From assembly GCA_030066455.1 (NCBI GenBank), contig JASJBQ010000231.1:1-7748 (forward strand): a stretch of DNA of 7,748 bases, written 5' to 3'. The stretch's first letter is position 1. Every line of letters begins with the position of its first letter. The notes beneath the pieces were generated by a model. The model was not told the origin of the DNA. It worked only from the letters and a program-made list of their open reading frames with translations, and did not search any database. The position numbers were made by a program, and so were the translations under genes. The stretch is from Desulfobacterales bacterium (GTDB lineage: Bacteria > Desulfobacterota > Desulfobacteria > Desulfobacterales > UBA5852). Positions 1-4,885 of this stretch are shown here, in pieces.

Positions 1-53
1 GAGCCGATGCCGCTGGTTGAACCGGTTATGATGGCTGTCTTTGCTTTCAACAT
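1..53 (-). CDS. Short-chain dehydrogenase, N-terminal fragment (3-hydroxybutyrate dehydrogenase-like)
   Basis: The minus strand from position 53 reads MLKAKTAIITGSTSGIG and then runs off the window. This is the first beta strand and the glycine-rich cofactor loop (TGxxxGIG) of a classical SDR Rossmann fold, which binds NAD(P)H. The opening MLK-x-K-TAIITGSTSGIG closely resembles the start of bacterial D-3-hydroxybutyrate dehydrogenases, which interconvert 3-hydroxybutyrate and acetoacetate. Only 17 codons are visible, so substrate is a guess from the N-terminus alone. The ATG start is well supported: AAGGAGA (59-65) sits just upstream, with 5-6 nt between the GGAG core and the ATG. Other SDRs, such as 3-oxoacyl-ACP reductases, also start in a related way. 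The SDR assignment is secure; the specific enzyme is inferred. Confidence 0.8.
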   Translation of the reverse strand, partial: MLKAKTAIITGSTSGIG

Positions 54-147
54 GGATCTCTCCTTGGGTGGCTTGATCTCGCTGATATCTGTATTGGGTC
101 GCTCATGACCGCTAGCTTCGAGGCGCAAAAGGCAATGCAAATTCGCA

Positions 148-164
148 TCGAATGCAATTCTGTC
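148..164 (-). promoter_or_regulatory. ATTGCAT leader element, copy 1
   Basis: The minus strand reads GACAGAATTGCATTCGA, about 95 bp upstream of the SDR start. It matches the element at 1152-1168 at 16 of 17 positions in the same orientation. Directly upstream on the minus strand is TTATAC, which could be a -10 hexamer and would put the element at the start of the transcript. No good -35 box is seen. A further AATGCAA copy (134-140) lies 17 bp away from the AATGCAA inside this element. The function is unknown; it could be an operator or part of a conserved untranslated leader. Confidence 0.35.
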
Positions 165-582
165 GTATAAACAGAGAACTCCTCACATCAGAAAACAACT
201 TTTCCCCGTCGTCCGGCTAATCGCGGAAAGACCCATTCGAGATAAGTTCAATAGGTCATGAAAAAAAATAGCTCATAAGTGCAAAGAACATTTAATGCAG
301 CCAACTTGCTGACGGATACGTCCGGTGCAATGCGAAATGAAATTGGTTGTATTGGTAGTAGAAAACTATTGCATCTAACACCAATCTATTAAAACTACCG
401 CTACGTGTCTCGATTGATGACCGTAGTGAAGATGGGCACGCGTAGTTACGGGGCGAAAGTCGTGAGGGATGTCGAAACGGATAATCCGTCTGTGCAATGG
501 AAAGAGATTCGCGGGAGCCATACAGCTTTTGGCTTTGTTGTAAATGCGAACCTCGCCGGAATGTGCAATCGCCTGTCAATAA

Positions 583-610
583 GACAGCACCGATAATTAG
601 GGACAGCACC
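583..610. repeat. Direct repeat GACAGCACC, two copies
   Basis: GACAGCACC occurs at 583-591 and 602-610, with a start-to-start spacing of 19 bp. The second copy sits in the context TTAGGGACAGCACCC, which loosely resembles the GGGACAG-type ends I associate with REP/RAYT transposase elements. No transposase is present in the window. The first copy overlaps a small hairpin CTGTC-AATAA-GACAG (573-587). The repeat is seen directly; the mobile-element link is weak inference. Confidence 0.3.
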
Positions 611-777
611 CAACGATTGGCTGGCAGGGCTCTGTTGTCACCAGGTGTATCACCTTAATTGGCAAATACGACCAACTCTGGCGATAGGTATTGAAGATTG
701 AGGGAGGCCGTCCGGTTGAATGATGTATGGATGCGACGCCCCCACCGCAGGGGACGCCATTGCCAAAACGTCAGCTT

Positions 778-853
778 GGGGCGCAGGATGTCGGGCATTG
801 CATCCCCCCCAGTGGCGGGTGAGCCCTCCAGAGGCGGGCAAGCACTGCGCCCC
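778..853. repeat. GC-rich inverted repeat, possible structured RNA
   Basis: GGGGCGCA (778-785) and TGCGCCCC (846-853) are a perfect 8-bp inverted repeat enclosing 60 bases. The interior can itself pair: GGATG (786-790) with CATCC just after it, then a second GC-rich arm around 815-840. The neighbouring bases 849-878 form another foldable stretch with an ACCGA/TCGGT stem. The span lies 45-120 bp downstream of the stop of the 59-residue gene, so it could be the 3' end of that transcript or a separate RNA. No U-tract follows on either strand, so it is not a standard intrinsic terminator. It does not fit a tRNA: no T-loop GGTTC signature is present. Confidence 0.3.
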
Positions 854-897
854 GACCGACCGGATCGGTTTGTCGGGCTACCTTCCCACCAGCCGGA

Positions 898-1077
898 TTA
901 TTCCTCGATATCCAGTTTGGCGGCGTAGCGGCCGATGATGGCATCGTCCACACAGTTGTCCAATTCCTCTTCGGTGGCCGTTTGCCGGTCTTTAAGCGCA
1001 TTGAGCGGGCAGATGAATTCATTGCCGGCGTCGTCCTTGACGCGCACCCATACATCTTTTTTTTCATTTTCTGCCAT
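898..1077 (-). CDS. Small acidic protein of unknown function (59 aa)
   Basis: The protein starts MAENEKKDVWVRVKDDAGNE and is strongly acidic in its second half (TEEELDNC, LDIEE at the end). The start is fixed by a GGAGG site (1083-1087) 5 nt before the ATG; the reading frame stays open further upstream, but no ribosome site supports a longer form. The N-terminal half looks like a small beta-hairpin (DVWVRVKDDAGNEFICPLNAL), and the tail is probably helical. It has two cysteines (FICP and DNCV) that are not arranged as a CxxC. There is no signal peptide or membrane segment. I do not recognise a named family, although the pattern resembles short hypothetical proteins of sulfate reducers. It lies 146 bp downstream of the metallopeptidase gene and has its own ATTGCAT leader element, so it may be transcribed separately. 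Confidence 0.75.
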   Translation of the reverse strand: MAENEKKDVWVRVKDDAGNEFICPLNALKDRQTATEEELDNCVDDAIIGRYAAKLDIEE

Positions 1078-1082
1078 GTCTG

Positions 1083-1087
1083 CCTCC
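1083..1087 (-). promoter_or_regulatory. Ribosome binding site fixing the 59-aa start
   Basis: GGAGG on the minus strand, 5 nt before the ATG at 1077. It decides in favour of the MAENEK start over upstream in-frame candidates near 1128, which have no comparable site. Confidence 0.75.
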
Positions 1088-1151
1088 AATATGGATTTTT
1101 GGATCGCGGCTTTGAGCCGCAGATACAACGGATGATCCGTTTAGTTTCAGG

Positions 1152-1168
1152 TCGAATGCAATGCTGTC
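1152..1168 (-). promoter_or_regulatory. ATTGCAT leader element, copy 2
   Basis: The minus strand reads GACAGCATTGCATTCGA, 75-91 bp upstream of the 59-residue gene. It differs from the copy at 148-164 at one position only. It is preceded on the minus strand by a T-run and TCATTA, in the same relative place as TTATAC at copy 1; both could be weak -10 hexamers. It sits in the 146-bp gap after the M23 gene, consistent with a promoter or leader for the 59-residue gene. Confidence 0.35.
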
Positions 1169-1223
1169 TAATGAAAAAAGTAAGTAATCCGATCCCCGGC
1201 GTAAAGTCGTTTCCCCAATGCTT

Positions 1224-1907
1224 TTAGGCGCTATCCCCGGTTTCCAGTGATGTGCGTATCATGTCCAGGGTCTCAGGAGCCAGCACCTCACAGGGCCAGT
1301 CAACAAGGCTTTGAGGATTGTTCAGGGTCACCCGGCTGGGATCGCGCATCTGGTTCCAGACGAAAGGTTCGTAGACAATATCCGGGGAAGGCCGCCCAAA
1401 GGAAAGGTGCAGATGGGGCAGAATGTTGGTCCTTGAGCGACCGGTGTCGGCAATGCAGGCAATGATATCCCCTTCCATCACATCAACGCCAGGAAGGATG
1501 CCATCCAGGGGTTTCGTGTGGGCATAGATCGAAATCGCCTTTTCAGGAATCGCGGCGCTAGGATCGTGTTCGATCACAACAGCCTGCCCGAGGTAGTCGG
1601 TGAACAGCGCCCTGACGCGACCAGCGTGCATGACAGGTATACGGGTGCTCTCATCCAGGCGGCGCAAATTATCGGCAGCATCGCGGTAAAGGCAGAAATC
1701 AATGCCTTCGTGTGGAAAATCGCGCCGGCCATAGTCGCCCCACCACTTGTCCGGTGCTTCAAAGAGCATGCCTGGCGTGAAGACCCAGTTTTGGAAACCA
1801 TCGGGATCGATACCGTTGGCCTCAATGAGCATCGCCGTGAAGCGGGTTTTGGCAACTAGCATGGTTCGGGTCGCCGGACTCGGTCGCTTGGGTGAAAAGT
1901 CCATCAT
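1224..1907 (-). CDS. M23-family (LytM-like) metallopeptidase
   Basis: The 227-residue product carries the full zinc-site pattern of M23 peptidases, which usually cut peptide cross-links of peptidoglycan. HEGID gives His66 and Asp70 (HxxxD), YAH gives His130, and HLH gives His165 and His167. Between them are the typical turns, including GDIIACIADTGRS (residues 146-158). The domain covers roughly residues 45-185; the last 40 residues are an unassigned extension. No signal peptide, lipobox or membrane helix is visible at the N-terminus, which is unusual for a cell-wall enzyme. The start is uncertain: there is no ribosome site before the ATG pair at 1902-1907, and Met16 (1860-1862) and Met26 also lack one. 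The gene stands alone, with intergenic gaps on both sides. Family assignment is firm; substrate and location are inferred. Confidence 0.85.
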   Translation of the reverse strand: MMDFSPKRPSPATRTMLVAKTRFTAMLIEANGIDPDGFQNWVFTPGMLFEAPDKWWGDYGRRDFPHEGIDFCLYRDAADNLRRLDESTRIPVMHAGRVRALFTDYLGQAVVIEHDPSAAIPEKAISIYAHTKPLDGILPGVDVMEGDIIACIADTGRSRTNILPHLHLSFGRPSPDIVYEPFVWNQMRDPSRVTLNNPQSLVDWPCEVLAPETLDMIRTSLETGDSA

Positions 1908-1972
1908 CCGAGTAACAGAAAAGCGGATGGGGTTTCAGTCGCCGTTCAGACGTCAGCGCGGGAGAAGCATGA

Positions 1973-2125
1973 CGGCCATCGCCGATCTGGGGAAAGGTTT
2001 TTCTGGACCGTTACCCGGCGGCCAATCCGGCCATCTGGGACAACGCGGCCCCGCTCGAGGTTGACAAAAAATGCCGTTTATTTATGGGGGCAGGAGCCCG
2101 CCCGCATTTGCTGATTCCAAGATGA
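1973..2125 (+). pseudogene. Possible decayed protein-coding remnant (hydrolase-like?)
   Basis: The plus strand holds 50 open codons between two in-frame TGA codons (1970-1972 and 2123-2125) with no start codon at the left end. The translation begins RPSPIWGKVFLDRYPAANPA and continues with IWDNAAPLEVDKKC, which has protein-like composition and a G/C-rich third codon position. The segment NPAIWDNAAPLEVDKKC recalls the region before the catalytic aspartate in alpha/beta-hydrolase esterases (pattern ASPL...PPFL). Shifting frame near 2070 continues with MPFIYGGRSPPAFADS, as expected if an indel had broken the gene. A TGAC just upstream and the gap between two minus-strand genes also fit a relic. 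The identity is a guess from memory of the family, and a chance open stretch cannot be excluded. Confidence 0.3.
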
Positions 2126-2150
2126 ACAGGGGCCGTACTGGGGGCAGTGG

Positions 2151-2178
2151 AATAAGAAAGGCCGCGGGAAGTGCGGCC
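2151..2178 (-). terminator. Intrinsic terminator downstream of the 103-aa gene
   Basis: On the minus strand the 6-bp GC stem GGCCGC-ACTTCCC-GCGGCC (2178-2160, 7-nt loop) is followed at once by TTTCTTATT. It lies about 70 bp after the stop codon of the 103-residue gene and before the plus-strand remnant, so it plausibly ends that transcript. Confidence 0.55.
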
Positions 2179-2194
2179 CAGTAGCCAGGACGAT

Positions 2195-2224
2195 GCATGG
2201 TCGGTAATTAAATTCCGACCATGC
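2195..2224. repeat. Perfect 10-bp inverted repeat
   Basis: GCATGGTCGG (2195-2204) and CCGACCATGC (2215-2224) are a perfect inverted repeat around a 10-nt AT-rich loop. It lies 21 bp past the stop of the 103-residue gene and 17 bp before the GC-rich terminator stem. No T-run follows on the minus strand. It could be a 3'-end stabilising hairpin or a dyad for a DNA-binding protein. Confidence 0.6.
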
Positions 2225-2245
2225 GATGGTCCCAGCCCGATTTTT

Positions 2246-2557
2246 TTAGCCAGCGATAGAAACCGGTGAGGCCTTGCCAATCTCCTCCATGGTCTCATCG
2301 TATTTACCGCGCATGTCCACACTGCCCTGCTCCAGGTCTTTTTTGACCGGGCTCCAGTCTGAAGGACACTCGGTGCGCAGTTGTTCCACGCGACTGGCCA
2401 TGTCGTCTAAAATCATGTTGAGATCCTGGACGTTCATCAGGATCTTTTCTTTTTCGGCCGATCCAAGCTTGTCGATCTTGCGCATGGCATCATACATCTT
2501 GGCTTTCCACGCGGTCATTTCCGATTCCATTGCCGAACAAAAGTCTTTGACGTCCAT
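2246..2557 (-). CDS. Helical protein of unknown function (103 aa)
   Basis: The product begins MDVKDFCSAMESEMTAWKAK and is almost entirely predicted helix. Charged and hydrophobic heptad-like stretches run through residues 5-65 (AWKAKMYDAMRKIDKL, EKEKILMNVQDLNMILDDM, RVEQLRTECPSDW), then a second helix over 68-95. There is no signal peptide or membrane segment, so it is probably cytoplasmic and self-associating or coiled-coil. It resembles small coiled-coil hypothetical proteins of Desulfobacterota, and loosely the sll1863-type stress proteins, but I cannot name it with confidence. The start is set by AAGGAGG: the ATG at 2557 has 6-nt spacing, whereas the in-frame ATG at 2563 overlaps that site. 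It has its own leader with an inverted repeat and an ATTGCAT core, and a terminator behind it, so it is probably transcribed alone. Confidence 0.8.
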   Translation of the reverse strand: MDVKDFCSAMESEMTAWKAKMYDAMRKIDKLGSAEKEKILMNVQDLNMILDDMASRVEQLRTECPSDWSPVKKDLEQGSVDMRGKYDETMEEIGKASPVSIAG

Positions 2558-2563
2558 TTTCAT

Positions 2564-2570
2564 CCTCCTT
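2564..2570 (-). promoter_or_regulatory. Ribosome binding site fixing the 103-aa start
   Basis: AAGGAGG on the minus strand ends 6 nt before the ATG at 2557. It abuts the other in-frame ATG at 2563 with no spacer, which argues against that codon as the start. Confidence 0.8.
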
Positions 2571-2581
2571 GTTGTTGGGTT

Positions 2582-2639
2582 TTTTGAACCTAAGACCAGG
2601 AATAGATGCAATACTGCAAAGTTATACGCCGGTTCAAAA
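2582..2639 (-). promoter_or_regulatory. Leader/promoter region of the 103-aa gene with 9-bp inverted repeat
   Basis: TTTTGAACC (2582-2590) and GGTTCAAAA (2631-2639) form a perfect 9-bp inverted repeat spaced by 40 bp. Between the arms, the minus strand carries TATAAC (2626-2621), a good -10 hexamer, then GCAGTATTGCATC, the third copy of the ATTGCAT core (2606-2612). An exact TTGACA lies at 2645-2640 but only 13 bp before TATAAC, shorter than the usual 16-18. The arms could be operator half-sites or a hairpin bringing the promoter into a loop. The repeat is seen; the promoter reading is inferred. Confidence 0.4.
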
Positions 2640-2765
2640 TGTCAATTCACAGGGACTGGGAACTTAACGTGCAAAGGTGTGGCTTGCAGGATCGATCTGG
2701 AGTTTTCAGCAATCCTTGCAGCGATACATGCATCTCTACAATCATTTGAGGGCGGAGGTCAATGC

Positions 2766-4292
2766 CTATAATTTGCATTCCAATTCGCTTTCGACCGGAA
2801 AGGTGCCCGGCATTCCGGAGCGGGAGCCGCCCAATCGGCGCGCCACTTGCGCCAAAATACCTTTGAACAGCCAATCGTGAATTGGCAGCATGCCGTACCA
2901 GTAGCCAATACCGGCCAATCCCTGGGGCAGAAAGCGCGAAACCATCTCCAGTCGAACGTGCCCTGCGGACGTGGTGTGGATCCGAAATTCGAGCAGGGCG
3001 TCACCAGGCGCCTTCATTTCCGATAACAGCACCAATCGGCGGGGTGGTTCGTGGGCCGCCACACGCCAAAAATCCAGCGCATCGCCCGTGCGTAGTTTAT
3101 GCGAATGGCGTCGCCCGCGAATCAAGCCGGGGCCGCCCGCCAGCCGGTCCAGCATCCCCCGCAACCGCCACAGCGGCTGGGCAAAAAACCATCCATTGCG
3201 CCCGCCGATCGCCTCGATCGCCTCCCATACCTCGAGCGCATCGCCCTCAAACGCGATACGGTACCCCCGACGCATGACGGTACCGCCGGCATAGTCGGCA
3301 TCACCGCAGATCGTCCATTCCGGAGGCAATTGGCCGCCGCCGTCAAAACAACAGGTATCCACCTGTTCCTGCTGGACGCGTTTCAGCGCTGTGCGGATGG
3401 CCTCTTCGCAGCTAACGCGTGGTACCGGTACCCATTCGCGAATCGCATCGTCCTTGCAAACGACGGGAATGCTTAACCCTTCCGCCAGAGGCTGAGCGAT
3501 CGAGGCCGGCACCGGCGTGACCAGATGAATCCATTTGGCGCTCAGCCAGGGGGTTAAAACCGGAACCGAGATGATCACCCGCTTGGGCAACCCGGCCACC
3601 CGGCAATAGATTGCGATCAGGTCCTGGTAATTGAGAATGTCGGGCCCGCCGATGTCCAGTGTCTTGCCGGTGGTCTGGGGGGCTGACAGACAGCCGACCA
3701 GATAGTCAAGCACATTGGTGATGGCGATGGGCTGACAGAGCGTTCGCAGCCAGCGCGGCGTAATCATGACCGGCAGGCGGTCGACCAGGTAACGCAGCAT
3801 CTCGAAAGAGGCACTGCCCGATCCCAGGATCATGGCGGCCCGCAGATTGGTGACGGGAACGCGCCCGCCCTCCAGTATGCCTTCCACCTCGTGACGCGAT
3901 TGCAGATGATGGCTCAGACTGGCATGGTCTTTATCTCCCAGCCCGCCCAAATAGATGATGCGCTGGATATCATTGCGCTCGGCACAGGCCACCATATTTT
4001 CGGCGGCCTTGCGGTCGGCTTGCGCAAACCGGCGTTTGTGCGCGTTCATCGAGTGAATAAGGTAATACGCCGTGCGGCATCCCTCGCCCGCTTTGACGAA
4101 CGATGCCTGGTCAAGGGCGTCGCCGGGCACGATCTCCAAAGCCTCATGGTGGGCCCAGGGCCTCGTCAGCAGCTTTTGCGGGGATCGCACCATGGCCCGC
4201 ACGCTGTAACCCCGCTCCAAAAGCAATGGGATGAGGCGCCCCCCCACATAGCCGGTCCCACCGGTTACCAGAATTTTTCCATTCGTTTTCAT
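2766..4292 (-). CDS. SDR-family NAD(P)-binding protein fused to DUF2867 domain
   Basis: The 508-residue protein has two parts. Residues 5-300 are an atypical or extended SDR fold: KILVTGGTGYVGGRL (residues 6-20) is the Rossmann glycine motif, followed by GDALD (57-61), RIIYLGGLGD (111-120), and LRAAMILGSGSASFEMLRYL (150-169), the segment typical of YbjT/NmrA-like proteins. The classical YxxxK catalytic pair is not evident. Residues about 335-490 match my knowledge of DUF2867, with HKLRTGDALDFWRV (398-411) and GYWYGMLPIHDW (463-474). Proteins of this two-domain layout are known as conserved hypothetical oxidoreductases of about 480-510 residues, so this copy is full length. The reaction is not established; a role with a lipid or quinone-like ligand is speculation. 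The ATG at 4292 has only a weak upstream AGGCAAG. It is separated from the metal cluster by 283 bp and is probably its own unit. Confidence 0.87.
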   Translation of the reverse strand: MKTNGKILVTGGTGYVGGRLIPLLLERGYSVRAMVRSPQKLLTRPWAHHEALEIVPGDALDQASFVKAGEGCRTAYYLIHSMNAHKRRFAQADRKAAENMVACAERNDIQRIIYLGGLGDKDHASLSHHLQSRHEVEGILEGGRVPVTNLRAAMILGSGSASFEMLRYLVDRLPVMITPRWLRTLCQPIAITNVLDYLVGCLSAPQTTGKTLDIGGPDILNYQDLIAIYCRVAGLPKRVIISVPVLTPWLSAKWIHLVTPVPASIAQPLAEGLSIPVVCKDDAIREWVPVPRVSCEEAIRTALKRVQQEQVDTCCFDGGGQLPPEWTICGDADYAGGTVMRRGYRIAFEGDALEVWEAIEAIGGRNGWFFAQPLWRLRGMLDRLAGGPGLIRGRRHSHKLRTGDALDFWRVAAHEPPRRLVLLSEMKAPGDALLEFRIHTTSAGHVRLEMVSRFLPQGLAGIGYWYGMLPIHDWLFKGILAQVARRLGGSRSGMPGTFPVESELECKL

Positions 4293-4575
4293 TCGATGCT
4301 TGCCTGTTTTTTTGTATTTTCGTCAGGATCTCGTGGTGGGCATGCTCGGGGCCGTTGAGAAACTAGGATGCAACTGCTCTTTCGCCTGGGCAGCGATTTC
4401 ATCTCGTCGATCATAGCGATTCTTGGGCCTTGATTACGGTTATCCCATCACCACCATGGAGCACCTTCATATATCCCATGCGGGTTTAAAACACCCTGAA
4501 AACAGCAGGGGAATCATTCACCCCAGGTTCACCCCCTGCGAAATCAACATGTCCTTAAACCAGGGAGGCGCCAGC
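4293..4575. other. Intergenic region between the SDR-DUF2867 gene and the 88-aa gene
   Basis: This 283-bp stretch holds no gene. On the minus strand it should carry the terminator of the metal cluster (candidate at 4498-4539) and the promoter of the SDR-DUF2867 gene. GCAGTTGCATCC (about 4365-4376, minus strand) resembles the GCAGTATTGCATC leader core seen before the 103-residue gene but lacks two bases. No clear -35/-10 pair stands out. Confidence 0.4.
4498..4539 (-). terminator. Candidate terminator of the metal-transport cluster
   Basis: On the minus strand, GCAGGGG and CCCCTGC (4539-4533 and 4511-4505) form a 7-bp stem around a 21-nt loop, followed by TGTTTTC. It is 37 bp past the stop of the 88-residue gene. 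The loop is long and the U-tract short, so this is a weak candidate; an alternative internal GGGG/CCCC pairing also exists. Confidence 0.35.
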
Positions 4576-4842
4576 TTATTTTTTAGCAGCGGTCTTTTCT
4601 GCGGCCTGACTTTCCTCATGCTCCCGTTCGGCGATCATATCTTCCAGATCCTCTTTGGCTTTGACAAGCTCCTTTAGCGACATGGATTCCGGATCGCGGG
4701 ACATGACCGATGACACCTGGATGCCGTGATCGTTTAGGAACTGATCCACCTTGGCCTGGTTTTTTTTGTAGAGATAAAACGACACGGCCGATACACCCAG
4801 GCCCGCCACAAAGCCGGTAACATGTTGTGAAGAGATGGCCAT
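4576..4842 (-). CDS. Small single-helix membrane protein, PacL-like layout (88 aa)
   Basis: The protein starts MAISSQHVTGFVAGLGVSAV, and residues 8-24 form one short membrane helix ending in YLYKKNQ. A linker (residues 30-52) follows, then a charged, Glu/Ala/Lys-rich helical tail from SLKELVKAKEDLEDMIAERE (residues 54-73) to the end (EKTAAKK). The start is clear: AAGGAGG (4847-4853) lies 4 nt before the ATG. It is the last gene of the cluster, 43 bp after the HMA_2-like gene. Small proteins with one N-terminal helix and an E/A-rich tail accompany metal ATPases in other bacteria: DUF1490/PacL1 next to CtpC in mycobacteria, and DUF5132 or DUF6110 proteins elsewhere. PacL1 ends in a His/Asp metal-binding motif, which this protein lacks. 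It is therefore plausibly a stabilising partner of the pump, not a metal donor. Family membership was not tested. Confidence 0.8.
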   Translation of the reverse strand: MAISSQHVTGFVAGLGVSAVSFYLYKKNQAKVDQFLNDHGIQVSSVMSRDPESMSLKELVKAKEDLEDMIAEREHEESQAAEKTAAKK

Positions 4843-4846
4843 ATTT

Positions 4847-4853
4847 CCTCCTT
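4847..4853 (-). promoter_or_regulatory. Strong ribosome binding site of the 88-aa gene
   Basis: AAGGAGG on the minus strand, 4 nt before the ATG at 4842. It is stronger than any site seen for the ATPase-proximal gene, suggesting the small protein is made in excess of the HMA_2-like protein. Confidence 0.7.
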
Positions 4854-4885
4854 GTCCTTATTAATATTCAGTCTTCGAAACGCAG

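Larger units (their letters stand above)
54..897. other. Long gene-free region upstream of the SDR gene
   Basis: No reading frame in this stretch has a ribosome site, a recognisable motif or convincing codon use. The part from roughly 160 to 600 is clearly AT-richer than the neighbouring genes; 241-300, for example, has 18 G or C in 60 bases. The part from about 690 to 890 is GC-rich and folds into inverted repeats. The stretch holds the SDR leader with an ATTGCAT element (148-164), a 13-bp odd palindrome ACGGATAATCCGT (477-489), a direct repeat of GACAGCACC (583-591 and 602-610), a small hairpin AGGTG-TAT-CACCT near 643-655, and a GC-rich inverted repeat at 778-853. It may contain an undetected small RNA or the remains of a mobile element; neither can be shown here. 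Confidence 0.5.

Noticed and set aside
405..596. Plus-strand frame of 63 codons starting at GTG
   Set aside because: There is no ribosome site or recognisable motif, and it lies in an AT-rich region with several equally open frames. I judge it a chance frame.
292..609. Minus-strand frame of 105 codons
   Set aside because: The translation has noncoding-like composition (Ser/Arg-rich, irregular), no ribosome site, and overlaps repeats.
778..853. Possible tRNA, because of the 76-base span and closed outer stem
   Set aside because: No T-arm GGTTC, no plausible anticodon arm, and no D-arm consensus on either strand.
650..938. Overlapping small frames on both strands in the GC-rich segment
   Set aside because: Several frames are open at once because of high GC. 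None has a start signal or protein-like pattern, and some overlap the supported 59-residue gene.
2060..2087. Plus-strand TTGACA with a TATGGG hexamer at 16-bp spacing
   Set aside because: The -10 match is poor, it falls inside the putative relic, and no plus-strand gene follows.
4423..4677. Plus-strand frame of 84 codons across the 3' end of the 88-residue gene
   Set aside because: It overlaps a well-supported minus-strand gene, has no ribosome site, and its hydrophobic tail is the complement of the Glu/Lys-rich coding segment.
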